From Pseudomonas sp. Q11 (GTDB taxonomy: Bacteria > Pseudomonadota > Gammaproteobacteria > Pseudomonadales > Pseudomonadaceae), in the NCBI RefSeq assembly GCF_024494355.1, contig NZ_JAKNQY010000003.1:307596-371595 (forward strand): DNA of 64,000 bases. Reading direction: 5' to 3'. The translations under genes and the position numbers were made by a program. The notes beneath the pieces are model-generated. The model saw only the letters and a program-made list of their open reading frames with translations. It had not been told where the DNA came from and made no database searches. Each line of letters opens with the position of its first letter. Positions within the stretch are counted from its first letter, which is position 1. Below, piece after piece: positions 1-8,052 of this stretch.

Positions 1-160
1 CTTGCATGACGTCGGTCAGCAACATGCCGCTTTCCCAGTTCAGGCCGGCGAACTTCACCGGTTTACCCGACTCGCACCAACCCGCCGCTTGCGTGGCGCC
101 GGCGCTGGCCAGCAGGCCCATGCAAAGCAATGTGGTCAGCAGGGTCTTGTTCGATTTCAT
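1..160 (-). CDS. ABC transporter periplasmic binding protein, hut locus (5' part only)
   Basis: Only the first 53 codons are in the window; the rest lies to the left. The product starts with a typical Sec signal peptide (MKSNKTLL then a hydrophobic stretch, cleavage probably after ATQA). It continues with GWCESGKPVKFAGLNWESG, which resembles glycine-betaine/proline-type substrate-binding proteins. A GGAG ribosome site precedes the ATG at 158-160. In Pseudomonas hut loci a betaine-type ABC transporter (hutXWV) lies downstream of hutU and a permease, so this is probably the HutX-like binding protein for histidine. That assignment rests on position and 53 residues only. Confidence 0.7.
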   Translation of the reverse strand, partial: MKSNKTLLTTLLCMGLLASAGATQAAGWCESGKPVKFAGLNWESGMLLTDVMQ

Positions 161-242
161 TATGTGACGCTCCTACTCATTGAGTTTGGTCATTGAAATG
201 GCTTACGGCAGTCAAGAGGCATCCAGCCCTTTCCACGTCCAA

Positions 243-1715
243 TCAGGCCTGCGCCGCAGCGCGACCAGCCCCGCTTGTTATAGGGTCTACAACGCCGGTT
301 GGCTCAACCGGCAGAATCAGTTGATCGGGTACCGTGCCGTGCCATTTTTTCGCACACGCGTAATACAGGGCTGCGGGAAGCACCAGACCGATGATCCAGG
401 AAATATCCACACCACCCATGGCTTCCACCAGCGGACCGGTATAGAACTTGGTGGCGATGAACGGCAGTTGAACCAGTACACCGAAGACATAGACGCTGAT
501 GCCGAGGGCGTTCCAGCGACCATAGCGACCGTTCGGGTCGGCCAGTGCCGGCACGTCATAGCGCTCGCGAGTGATGCAGTAGTAGTCCACCAGGTTGATC
601 GCGCTCCAAGGCGTAAAGAATGCCAGCAAGAACAGGATGAAGGACTTGAACGCACCGAGGAACGAGTGCTGACCGAGCAGCGCGATCAGGGTCGCAGCGC
701 CGACGATGACCAGTACGAAGACCAGACGCTGCAAGCGCGTTACGTTCAGGTGACCACGGAAACCGCTGATGATGGTCGCAATGCACATGAAGCTGCCGTA
801 GGAGTTCAGCGTGGAGATGGTGACCTTGCCGAACGCGATGCTGAAGTACAGCAGCGCAGCGGTGGCACCGGTACCACCCAGGCCAACAATGTAGGCCACT
901 TCATGACCGGCAAACTGCCCATTGGCCGAGGCGGCGGCAAACACGCCGAGGATCATCGCCACCTGTGCGCCGATGACTGAACCGGCGCCTGCGGCAAAAA
1001 AGGTTTTCACCGAGGAAGTCTTGCTCGGCAAGTAACGCGAATAGTCAGCCACGTAGGGGCCGAAAGCGATCTGCCAGGATGCCGCGAGCGACACCGCAAG
1101 CAGAAAGCTGCTCCAGCTGAAATGGCGGATCTGCAGGAGTGCGCCGACGTCTGTCTGGCTGATCAGGCGAGCGAACAGGTAGACAAAGGCAATCACACCA
1201 ATAACGCTGGCGACACGTCCAATGAAGTGAATCACCCGATAACCGAGCACCGTGACCAGCACGATGACACTGGCGAAAATGAGGATGCCGACACTGTCGC
1301 TGACGCCAAACAGCTGGCCCAGCGCCTGGCCGGAGAGCACGGTTCCCGTTGCGGTGAAACCCAGGTACATCAGGCACACCAACACGATCGGGATGGCCGC
1401 GCCATAAACACCAAACTGCACCCGGCTGGAGATCATCTGCGGCAGGCCGAGCTTGGGTCCTTGCGCGGCATGCAACGCCATGACGCCACCGCCGAGCAGT
1501 TGGCCAATCAGCAAACCGATCAACGACCAGAACACATCACCGCCCAGCACCACCGCCAATGCACCGGTGACAATTGCAGTGATTTGCAGATTGGCACCCA
1601 TCCAGAGGGTGAACTGGCTCAACAATCGACCATGTCTCTCCGTTTCCGGGATGTAGTCGATCGAACGTTTCTCGATCAACGACTTGCTGCTTGCGCGTGT
1701 GCGGGTGACGGCCAT
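243..1715 (-). CDS. NCS1-family (CodB-like) permease, probable urocanate or related transporter
   Basis: The 490-residue product looks like a cytosine/purine/uracil/thiamine/allantoin (NCS1) permease. It has a short polar N-terminus with SIDYIPETERHG, the characteristic LWMGANLQITA segment at the start of helix 1, and about 12 hydrophobic helices. It acts in the inner membrane as a secondary transporter. It lies 162 bp downstream of hutU on the same strand and upstream of the binding-protein gene, so it belongs to the hut transcription unit. In P. fluorescens a transporter at this locus (HutTu) carries urocanate, so urocanate is the likely substrate; this is inference from context. The ATG at 1715 has an AGAGG ribosome site ending in the same 'gaggttgaacc' spacing seen before hutF. 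Confidence 0.85.
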   Translation of the reverse strand: MAVTRTRASSKSLIEKRSIDYIPETERHGRLLSQFTLWMGANLQITAIVTGALAVVLGGDVFWSLIGLLIGQLLGGGVMALHAAQGPKLGLPQMISSRVQFGVYGAAIPIVLVCLMYLGFTATGTVLSGQALGQLFGVSDSVGILIFASVIVLVTVLGYRVIHFIGRVASVIGVIAFVYLFARLISQTDVGALLQIRHFSWSSFLLAVSLAASWQIAFGPYVADYSRYLPSKTSSVKTFFAAGAGSVIGAQVAMILGVFAAASANGQFAGHEVAYIVGLGGTGATAALLYFSIAFGKVTISTLNSYGSFMCIATIISGFRGHLNVTRLQRLVFVLVIVGAATLIALLGQHSFLGAFKSFILFLLAFFTPWSAINLVDYYCITRERYDVPALADPNGRYGRWNALGISVYVFGVLVQLPFIATKFYTGPLVEAMGGVDISWIIGLVLPAALYYACAKKWHGTVPDQLILPVEPTGVVDPITSGAGRAAAQA

Positions 1716-1766
1716 GGTTCAACCTCTGTGGATTGTTCTGATTACTGGATAACGGCCCTGGTCCCT

Positions 1767-1880
1767 GTAGGAGCTGCCGAGTGCAACGAGACTGCGATCT
1801 TTCCCCTGACACTTGAATCTCAAGCGAAAGACCAAGATCAAGATCAAGATCAAAAGATCGCAGGCTTCGCCAGCTCCTAC
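1767..1880. repeat. REP-like inverted repeat, GTAGGAGCTG type
   Basis: Arms GTAGGAGCTG (1767-1776) and CAGCTCCTAC (1871-1880) enclose about 94 bp containing the degenerate repeat GATCAAGATCAAGATCAAAA (around 1836-1855). A second copy of the family is at 11805-11914. The right arm supplies the TAG stop codon of hutU (1877-1879). Confidence 0.85.
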
Positions 1881-3562
1881 CCGGTGATCATCGGCAGGTT
1901 CAGCCCTTGCTCCTTGGCGCAATCGATAGCGATCTGGTAACCGGCATCGGCATGACGCATCACGCCAGTGCCTGGGTCGTTGTGCAGCACGCGGGCAATT
2001 CGCTCGGCCGCTTCGTCGGTGCCGTCGCAGACAATCACCATGCCCGAATGCTGCGAGAAGCCCATGCCGACGCCGCCGCCGTGGTGCAGCGAAACCCAGG
2101 TCGCGCCGCTGGCGGTGTTGAGCAAGGCGTTGAGCAACGGCCAGTCAGACACGGCATCGGAGCCATCCTGCATGGCTTCGGTTTCGCGGTTGGGGCTGGC
2201 CACGGAACCGGAGTCCAGGTGATCGCGGCCGATCACGATTGGGGCCGACAATTCGCCGCTGCGCACCATCTCGTTGAACGCCAGGCCCAACTTGGCACGC
2301 TGGCCCAGGCCGACCCAGCAGATACGCGCCGGCAGCCCCTGGAAGCTGATGCGCTCGCGGGCCATGTCCAGCCAGTTGTGCAGATGCGCGTCGTCGGGAA
2401 TCAGTTCCTTGACCTTGGCGTCGGTCTTGTAAATGTCCTGCGGGTCACCCGACAGTGCGGCCCAACGGAACGGACCGATGCCACGGCAAAACAGCGGACG
2501 GATATACGCCGGCACGAACCCTGGGAAATCGAAGGCATTTTCGACGCCCTCTTCCTGGGCCATCTGACGGATGTTGTTGCCGTAGTCGAAGGTCGGCACG
2601 CCCATTTTCTGGAAAGCCAGCATGGCTTTGACGTGGACGGCCATCGATTGCTTGGCGGCCTTCACCACAGCAGCGGGCTCAGACTTGGCGCGGGCACGGT
2701 ATTCGTCCCAGGTCCAGCCGGCCGGCAGGTAGCCGTTGAGGGGATCGTGGGCACTGGTCTGGTCGGTGACCATGTCCGGGCGCACACCACGACGGACCAT
2801 TTCCGGCAGGATTTCGGCGGCGTTGCCACAGAGCGCGATGGAGATCGCCTTGCCTTCTGCGGTGTATTTCTCGATGCGGGCCAGGGCGTCGTCCAGGTCA
2901 GTGGCCTGTTCGTCGACATAACGCGTCTTGAGGCGGAAATCGATGCTCACCTGCTGGCATTCGATGTTCAGCGAGCAGGCGCCCGCCAGCGTCGCGGCCA
3001 ACGGCTGCGCACCGCCCATGCCGCCCAGACCGGCGGTCAGGACCCAGCGCCCCTTGAGGTTTGCGTCGTAATGCTGACGACCGGCCTCGACGAAGGTTTC
3101 ATAGGTGCCCTGGACGATGCCCTGGCTGCCGATGTAGATCCAGCTGCCGGCGGTCATCTGGCCGTACATGGCCAGACCCTTGGCGTCCAGTTCATTGAAG
3201 TGTTCCCAACTGGCCCAGTGCGGCACCAGGTTGGAGTTGGCGATCAACACGCGAGGAGCGTTGCTGTGAGTCTTGAACACGCCCACCGGCTTGCCGGATT
3301 GCACCAGCAGGGTTTCGTCGTCATTGAGGTTGGTCAGGCTTTCGACGATCTTGTCGTAGCACTCCCAATTGCGCGCCGCACGGCCGATGCCACCGTAAAC
3401 CACCAGCTCCTTGGGGTTCTCGGCCACTTCCGGGTCGAGGTTGTTCATCAACATCCGCAGCGGCGCTTCGGTCAGCCAGCTCTTGGCGGTCAGGGTGTTA
3501 CCGCGTGGGGCACGGATTTCAACGTCACGGTATTTTTCAGGTTTGCGGGTAGCGTCGGTCAC
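1877..3562 (-). CDS. hutU: urocanate hydratase (urocanase)
   Basis: This cytosolic enzyme (EC 4.2.1.49) converts urocanate to imidazolonepropionate, the second step of histidine degradation, using tightly bound NAD+. The 561-residue length is right for the family. Family blocks are visible: [16 protein letters not shown] near residue 53, [12 protein letters not shown] near 180, and [10 protein letters not shown] near 415, which holds the conserved active-site cysteine. The start is GTG at 3562 ([11 protein letters not shown]), preceded by AGGAG at 8 nt. It is separated from hutD by 444 bp that contain a sigma-54 promoter candidate and a HutC operator, so hutU probably starts its own transcription unit. 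The TAG stop lies inside a REP-like repeat. Confidence 0.98.
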   Translation of the reverse strand: MTDATRKPEKYRDVEIRAPRGNTLTAKSWLTEAPLRMLMNNLDPEVAENPKELVVYGGIGRAARNWECYDKIVESLTNLNDDETLLVQSGKPVGVFKTHSNAPRVLIANSNLVPHWASWEHFNELDAKGLAMYGQMTAGSWIYIGSQGIVQGTYETFVEAGRQHYDANLKGRWVLTAGLGGMGGAQPLAATLAGACSLNIECQQVSIDFRLKTRYVDEQATDLDDALARIEKYTAEGKAISIALCGNAAEILPEMVRRGVRPDMVTDQTSAHDPLNGYLPAGWTWDEYRARAKSEPAAVVKAAKQSMAVHVKAMLAFQKMGVPTFDYGNNIRQMAQEEGVENAFDFPGFVPAYIRPLFCRGIGPFRWAALSGDPQDIYKTDAKVKELIPDDAHLHNWLDMARERISFQGLPARICWVGLGQRAKLGLAFNEMVRSGELSAPIVIGRDHLDSGSVASPNRETEAMQDGSDAVSDWPLLNALLNTASGATWVSLHHGGGVGMGFSQHSGMVIVCDGTDEAAERIARVLHNDPGTGVMRHADAGYQIAIDCAKEQGLNLPMITG

Positions 3563-3664
3563 AGCAAAAACTCCTCAGCGATCAATCCAGACCAGCCCAG
3601 GCAATGGGCGCGATTTCTATCAACGTTGCGCTGAGCGGCGGCGACTCATACGCATACGTCTTTA

Positions 3665-3678
3665 CTTGTATGTACAAG
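3665..3678. promoter_or_regulatory. HutC operator upstream of hutU
   Basis: CTTGTATGTACAAG has perfect 6-bp arms (CTTGTA/TACAAG) around TG. It matches the HutC operator described upstream of hutU in P. putida, as I recall it. It lies where transcription from the adjacent sigma-54 promoter (3683-3698, minus) would start, so HutC bound here would block initiation. Confidence 0.85.
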
Positions 3679-3682
3679 CATA

Positions 3683-3698
3683 TGCAATCAAGCGGCCA
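3683..3698 (-). promoter_or_regulatory. sigma-54 promoter candidate for hutU
   Basis: Read on the minus strand the sequence is TGGCCGCTTGATTGCA. It has TGG at -24, TTGCA at -12 and the required GG-N10-GC spacing. The start point would fall near 3672, inside the HutC operator. Sigma-54 and CbrAB/NtrBC dependence of hutU transcription is known in P. fluorescens SBW25. Divergent NtrC-like half sites TGCGCCA (3833-3839) and TGGTGCG (3861-3867) lie upstream, but spaced too far apart to be a canonical site. Confidence 0.75.
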
Positions 3699-3891
3699 AC
3701 TTGTTGAAGGCGCCCTTGAGGAAAACTGTGAGTGTGGCCGTAGGGCCCGTATCAGAAGGGTTCCAGCGGAAAATGAAATTTCTGAAGAGGTTTTTCTGGA
3801 GCTGGAAGGAAGGGCAATAAAGCATGGCGTTGCGCCAGGCTGGGGCATTCGGTAACAAGTTGGTGCGCGTAGAAGGAACAACGAACACGCT

Positions 3892-3990
3892 TTTTGTGGC
3901 GAGGGAGCTTGCTCCCGCTGGGCTGCGCAGCAGTCCCAAAAAACAGGGCCGCTGCGCGCCCCAGCGGGAGCAAGCTCCCTCGCCACAAAA
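3892..3990. repeat. REP palindrome, GTGGCGAGGGAGCTTGCTCCC type
   Basis: Near-perfect inverted arms TTTTGTGGCGAGGGAGCTTG (from 3892) and CAAGCTCCCTCGCCACAAAA (to 3990) form a long hairpin. It ends 17 bp short of the hutD stop codon and may serve as a 3' stabiliser or terminator for hutCD mRNA. Between this repeat and the hutU promoter (3699-3891) I see no convincing gene. Confidence 0.9.
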
Positions 3991-4006
3991 GCTCTCACGC
4001 CGCGAA

Positions 4007-4579
4007 TTAGTGAGCGGACAGCTCGATCACGCAGCACTGGCCAACGGTTGAGATCTCCAGCAATCCGGTGTTACCGCTCAGTTGCAGGCAGTCATAAAGC
4101 CCCAGTGCCTCGACAGCCGTATCAATCTTGACCCTCAGCGTCGGAGCCGCACTGAACACCAACACCGTCCCCGCCTCGCTGAAAAACCGCTGCTGGCCGC
4201 CCATCCACTGCAACCGTGCGCGGTAACGCTTTGGCGCGTAGATCAGGTTGAAGTCGCGAATCGCTCCGCCCAGCAAGGTGCACGTCACATGACTTTCGCC
4301 ACTGAATGCAAAGGGATCCAGAGGGTGCAAAGACCGCGTGGCCTGACCATCGACCGTCAGCGTCATGCCGTCGCCCTGCAACACGCTGATGATTCGCTCG
4401 TACCCGGCAAAGGTCGAAAAGCCGCCCGACTCACCGATATCGGCGATCGACAGGCGCCAACCGAAACCGTCCAGGCCGGAGCCTGAATCCCGGGTAATTT
4501 CTTCGGTGCTGCCGCCGCCGTTTTTCCACGGCATGCGTGGATAATCCGCAGCGCGCAGAACGTTCATCTGCTTGATCAT
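4007..4579 (-). CDS. hutD: HutD family protein (histidine-utilisation governor)
   Basis: The 190-residue cupin-like protein carries the HutD family blocks: PWKNGGGSTEEI near residue 17, WRLSIADI near 41, and a C-terminal half with beta-rich segments. HutD has been proposed, from P. fluorescens work, to set an upper limit on hut expression; no enzymatic activity is established. It overlaps the hutC stop by ATGA (4576-4579), so the two are translationally coupled. The start at ATG 4579 is adopted; an internal ATG at 4567 (MNVLRAADYP) is equally close to the domain edge. Confidence 0.93.
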   Translation of the reverse strand: MIKQMNVLRAADYPRMPWKNGGGSTEEITRDSGSGLDGFGWRLSIADIGESGGFSTFAGYERIISVLQGDGMTLTVDGQATRSLHPLDPFAFSGESHVTCTLLGGAIRDFNLIYAPKRYRARLQWMGGQQRFFSEAGTVLVFSAAPTLRVKIDTAVEALGLYDCLQLSGNTGLLEISTVGQCCVIELSAH

Positions 4580-5325
4580 TTATGAAAGCGTCCTTCCAGA
4601 CGATGACGGGAACCGGGGTGAATCAGGCGCGCGGCGGTCACCGGCTGGCGCCCCGACCAAGTGCGGCGGCGGATCAACAGGCACGGTTCGCCCCGCTCGA
4701 TCTGCAGCAACTTGCACTCGCTCGGCTCAGCAAGAATCGCCTCAACCACATGCTCGCCTTCGGTCAGCGGCGCGACCTGGTTCAGGTAGGCGTAGGGCGT
4801 TTGCAGGGTGAAGTCCTGCTTGAGGTAGTCCGGCGCCACCAGGGCATTGACGAAACGGTCCTCGATTTGCACGGGGATGTCGTTCTCGAAATGCACGATC
4901 AACGAGTGGAACACCTTCTGGCCTTCGCGCATGTCCAACGCCAGGGCGCGCTCGGAACCGGCGGCCTCTTCCTCCAGCGTGATGACCTTGCACGTATGGC
5001 GATGGCCTCGGGACGCAATCTCGTCGGCAATGTTATGCACTTCGAACAACGCCGACTGGCTCTTGGGCTCGGCCACGAACGTGCCGACGCCTTGCATGCG
5101 CACCAACAGGCCGTCGGCGGTCATCTCACGCAGGGCGCGGTTGATGGTCATGCGGCTGAAACCCAGTTGGTTGACCAGTTCGCTTTCCGACGGCACGCGG
5201 TAATGCGGTGGCCAGTTTCCACTGTCGATCTGCTGGGTGATCATCTGTTTGACGCGGGCGTACAAGGGCGCCGGACTGTCGCCCATGTTTGCGGCCAGCG
5301 GCGGTTTGGCAGGCGGAGTCGGCAC
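4576..5325 (-). CDS. hutC: histidine utilisation repressor HutC (GntR family)
   Basis: The 249-residue regulator has an N-terminal winged helix-turn-helix of the GntR type (PLYARVKQMITQQIDSGNW, then SESELVNQLGFSRMTINRAL) and a C-terminal UTRA ligand domain. HutC represses hut genes and releases DNA on binding urocanate. The start is GTG at 5325, supported by AAGGA 6 nt upstream; the ATG at residue 14 is too close to the HTH. The gene diverges from hutF across a 105-bp gap that contains a HutC-type palindrome, so it is probably autoregulated. Confidence 0.96.
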   Translation of the reverse strand: MPTPPAKPPLAANMGDSPAPLYARVKQMITQQIDSGNWPPHYRVPSESELVNQLGFSRMTINRALREMTADGLLVRMQGVGTFVAEPKSQSALFEVHNIADEIASRGHRHTCKVITLEEEAAGSERALALDMREGQKVFHSLIVHFENDIPVQIEDRFVNALVAPDYLKQDFTLQTPYAYLNQVAPLTEGEHVVEAILAEPSECKLLQIERGEPCLLIRRRTWSGRQPVTAARLIHPGSRHRLEGRFHK

Positions 5326-5390
5326 GGCGGTTCCTTGTTCTGCAAAAGAAGGGTGCTAGCTTGCCGGAGTTTACCGGGCAGGCAAACGTC

Positions 5391-5406
5391 TGTATATGTA
5401 TATACA
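5391..5406. promoter_or_regulatory. HutC operator between hutC and hutF
   Basis: TGTATATGTATATACA has 6-bp inverted arms (TGTATA/TATACA) around TGTA. It shares the TGTA...TACA core with the operator at 3665-3678. It is placed to repress hutF and possibly hutC. Confidence 0.75.
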
Positions 5407-5430
5407 AATTACGCACAATGAGGTTGAACC

Positions 5431-6795
5431 ATGTCCGCCTTCTTTGCCGAACGCGCACTGCTGCCTGATGGATGGGCCCATAATGTACGTCTTGAAGTCG
5501 ACGCCAGCGGCGTCTTGACTCATATCCAGGCCGACTCCCAGGCAGACGGCGCCGAACGGCTGGGCGGGCCACTGTTGCCGGGGATGCCGAACCTGCACTC
5601 CCACGCTTTCCAGCGGGCCATGGCCGGGTTGGCGGAAGTGGCGGGCAATCCCAATGACAGTTTCTGGACCTGGCGTGACCTGATGTACCGCCTCGTCGGA
5701 AAAATCAGCCCCGATCAGCTCGGCATCATCGCCCGACAGCTGTACATCGAAATGCTCAAGGCCGGTTACACCTCAGTCGCCGAATTCCATTATGTGCACC
5801 ACAACATCGACGGCATGCCTTACGCTGACCCGGCGGAACTGGCCCTGCGCATCAGCCAGGCTGCCAGCGCCGCCGGTATCGGCCTGACCCTGCTGCCGGT
5901 GCTCTACAGCCATTCCGGTTTCGGCGGCCAGGCCCCCAATGACGGACAACGTCGATTCATCAACAGCACCGAAAACTACTTGAAACTTCAGTCACGCCTG
6001 CAGCCGATTCTGGCCGGACAACCGGCCCAGGCGCTGGGTTTGTGTTTCCACTCCCTGCGCGCCGTGACGCCCGGGCAAATCCAGGAAGTGCTCGCCGCCA
6101 GCGACCGCCATTGCCCGGTGCACATACACATTGCCGAGCAGCAAAAGGAAGTCGACGACTGCCTGAGCTGGAGTGGCGCCCGTCCGCTGCAATGGCTGTA
6201 CGAAAACACCGAGGTGGATCAGCGCTGGTGCCTGGTCCACGCCACCCACGCCAATGCTCACGAAGTCAGCCTCATGGCTAGAAGCCGGGCGATCGCCGGT
6301 CTGTGCCTGACCACCGAAGCCAACCTGGGCGACGGGATTTTCCCTGCCGTGGATTTCCTCGCCCAGGGCGGGCGCCTGGGAATCGGTTCCGACAGCCATG
6401 TGTCGTTGAGCGTGGTGGAAGAGCTGCGTTGGCTGGAATACGGCCAGCGCCTGCGAGACCAGCGGCGCAACCGCTTGTATCGGGCGGATCAACCGATGGT
6501 CGGGCGCACCTTGTTCGATGCTGCGCTGGAAGGTGGAGCCCAGGCTTTGGGACAACCGGTCGGCGCCCTCGAAGTCGGCAAGCGCGCCGACTGGCTGGTG
6601 CTCGATGGCAACGACCCTTACCTGGCCACCGCCAACGGCGACGGGATTCTCAATCGCTGGCTGTTTGCCGGCGGGGATCGTCAGGTGCGAGATGTGATGG
6701 TTGGCGGGCAATGGGTGGTGCGGGATGGCAGCCATGCCGAAGAAGAACAAAGCGCCCGAGCGTTCACTCAAGTCTTGCGCGAACTGTTGGGTTGA
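5431..6795 (+). CDS. hutF: formimidoylglutamate deiminase
   Basis: This zinc-dependent amidohydrolase (EC 3.5.3.13) converts N-formimidoyl-glutamate to N-formylglutamate and ammonia in the five-step Pseudomonas histidine pathway. At 454 residues it has the expected length. Visible metal-site motifs are NLHSHAF (H56 and H58), HIHIAEQQKEV around residue 230 and GSDSHVS around 320. It diverges from hutC and is transcribed alone, followed by a REPIN. Release of ammonia fits control by both HutC and nitrogen status. Confidence 0.96.
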   Translation: MSAFFAERALLPDGWAHNVRLEVDASGVLTHIQADSQADGAERLGGPLLPGMPNLHSHAFQRAMAGLAEVAGNPNDSFWTWRDLMYRLVGKISPDQLGIIARQLYIEMLKAGYTSVAEFHYVHHNIDGMPYADPAELALRISQAASAAGIGLTLLPVLYSHSGFGGQAPNDGQRRFINSTENYLKLQSRLQPILAGQPAQALGLCFHSLRAVTPGQIQEVLAASDRHCPVHIHIAEQQKEVDDCLSWSGARPLQWLYENTEVDQRWCLVHATHANAHEVSLMARSRAIAGLCLTTEANLGDGIFPAVDFLAQGGRLGIGSDSHVSLSVVEELRWLEYGQRLRDQRRNRLYRADQPMVGRTLFDAALEGGAQALGQPVGALEVGKRADWLVLDGNDPYLATANGDGILNRWLFAGGDRQVRDVMVGGQWVVRDGSHAEEEQSARAFTQVLRELLG

Positions 6796-6807
6796 CCACA
6801 AAAACCT

Positions 6808-6895
6808 GTGGGAGCGAGCCTGCTCGCGATGGCGGTCTACCAGTCAACATCTGCGTTGAATGTGACGACCTCATCGCGAGCAGGCTCGCTCCCAC
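6808..6895. repeat. REPIN (GTGGGAGCGAGCCTGCTCGCGAT doublet)
   Basis: Two inverted REP units (GTGGGAGCGAGCCTGCTCG at 6808 and its complement ending at 6895) enclose a spacer with CAGTCAACATCT. The same spacer motif recurs in the copy at 34956-35043, showing that the doublet moves as one unit. It sits between convergent hutF and blc. Confidence 0.95.
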
Positions 6896-6913
6896 ATTTG
6901 ATCCCGGTGACTA

Positions 6914-7483
6914 TCAATCCGAAGTCTTGGCCATCTGCCGATCCGACGCACGCCAGATCAACCGAGTCGTGTCGTAACCCTGCTGGCGCGCCTTGCTCAG
7001 CAGTTCTTCGCGCACAACGCCATTGACCGTCGGGGTTCGGGACAGCAACCACATGTAACGACGGCTCGGGTCACCGACGATGGCGGTCTTGTAATCATCG
7101 CTGACATACAGGACCCAGTATTGCCCCTTCGCCACACCCGGCACGATCCGCGAAAACCAGTTATCGAATTCGACCCAGAGCTTGTCGGTCTTGCCCGGCA
7201 CTTGAGGCGTTGCAGTGCCCCTGGCTTCTTCCCACTGCCAGTCCGAGGTCAGGCAGCGGTTGAACACATCCACATTGCCGTCAGGCTCGAGGGTGTAGTG
7301 GGCTTCGGATTGCGCGCAGTTGCGCTGGAAGTACATCGGTAGACGGGCCAACTCGTACCAGGTCCCTTGGTAACGCTTGAGGTCGACGCTGTTGACAGTC
7401 TTTGGCGCCAACGGGTCTTCGCCAGAAGTGGCACAGCCAGCCAATACCAGGCCGGCAAAAAGCACTAACAATAACCGCATCAT
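6914..7483 (-). CDS. blc: outer-membrane lipocalin Blc
   Basis: This 189-residue lipoprotein has a signal peptide ending in the lipobox LAGC (Cys17) and the lipocalin signature YQGTWYELARLP near residue 39. The usual barrel segments follow, including YMWLLSRTP. Bacterial Blc proteins are anchored in the outer membrane, bind lysophospholipids or fatty acids, and are often induced by envelope stress. It lies 31 bp downstream of a second small lipoprotein gene on the same strand. Confidence 0.92.
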   Translation of the reverse strand: MMRLLLVLFAGLVLAGCATSGEDPLAPKTVNSVDLKRYQGTWYELARLPMYFQRNCAQSEAHYTLEPDGNVDVFNRCLTSDWQWEEARGTATPQVPGKTDKLWVEFDNWFSRIVPGVAKGQYWVLYVSDDYKTAIVGDPSRRYMWLLSRTPTVNGVVREELLSKARQQGYDTTRLIWRASDRQMAKTSD

Positions 7484-7514
7484 TATTTTTCTCCCGCGGG
7501 CCGCTGGCCCCGGT

Positions 7515-7769
7515 TTACTTCAGGCCTTGGCCGGAAAACATCAACACTTTGTCACCGGCGTACTGCACGCTGATAAAGCTTTTCTGATCACCCCAGGTGC
7601 AACTGGACATGCCGAGCGCGCCCGAACAATCGGTCGGTTTCCCCAGTAACGTTTCGACTTCGGCCTTGGGCATGCCGGCAGACAGTTTCGAATAGTTTTC
7701 CTGGTTGACCTTGCTGCATGCCGTCAACAAGACGCACAAGGACAACAGGGCGATAGATCGCAGCGACAT
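7515..7769 (-). CDS. small SmpA/OmlA-like lipoprotein (DUF3862-like)
   Basis: The 84-residue product has a signal peptide with lipobox LTAC (Cys18). A compact domain follows with NYSKLSAGMPKAEVETLLGKP and a later CTWGDQKSFISVQY strand. This pattern is typical of BamE/SmpA-like and DUF3862 lipoproteins. Its function is unknown; such proteins are usually outer-membrane lipoproteins of the periplasmic face. It is upstream of blc in the same orientation, probably co-transcribed. Confidence 0.85.
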   Translation of the reverse strand: MSLRSIALLSLCVLLTACSKVNQENYSKLSAGMPKAEVETLLGKPTDCSGALGMSSCTWGDQKSFISVQYAGDKVLMFSGQGLK

Positions 7770-7953
7770 GGTGTAACTCCTGGAACGGAAGGGGGTGGCA
7801 GGGTGCCAACCAGAACCTTAGAAGAGAAAACCCCTATCTGGTTCCCTGACAGACCCAGTATTTGTTGGGCTTTGGGCAGGTGTTTCATGGATGAATCAAT
7901 CAGTTTGTGACGCCGTCGTGTATTTCGTCGGGATTAGCCTGCGCACGCCTGAT

Positions 7954-7976
7954 TCAAAGCGCTTTGGAGCCGATAA
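7954..7976 (+). promoter_or_regulatory. possible FliA (sigma-28) promoter for the chemoreceptor gene
   Basis: The sequence contains a perfect sigma-28 -10 element, GCCGATAA, at 7969-7976, preceded by TTCAAAG at 7954-7960. The -35-like match is weak and its spacing is shorter than the usual one. The element lies about 75 bp upstream of a chemoreceptor start, which is the kind of gene FliA normally controls. Confidence 0.45.
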
Positions 7977-8052
7977 AAAGAGCAGCGCGATGCCAGGTGT
8001 TATGGCAAATTGGCGCCCCTTCCTGACCAGCTCCTCTGCGGTAGCGTTCTTA

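Noticed and set aside
1907..3634. A 575-codon plus-strand frame opposite hutU
   Set aside because: It lies antisense to urocanate hydratase, whose identity is certain, and has low-complexity His/Gly/Val composition and no ribosome site.
3604..3855. An 83-codon plus-strand frame in the hutD-hutU gap
   Set aside because: It runs across the HutC operator and the sigma-54 promoter, has no ribosome site and no family resemblance; the opposite strand is equally open.
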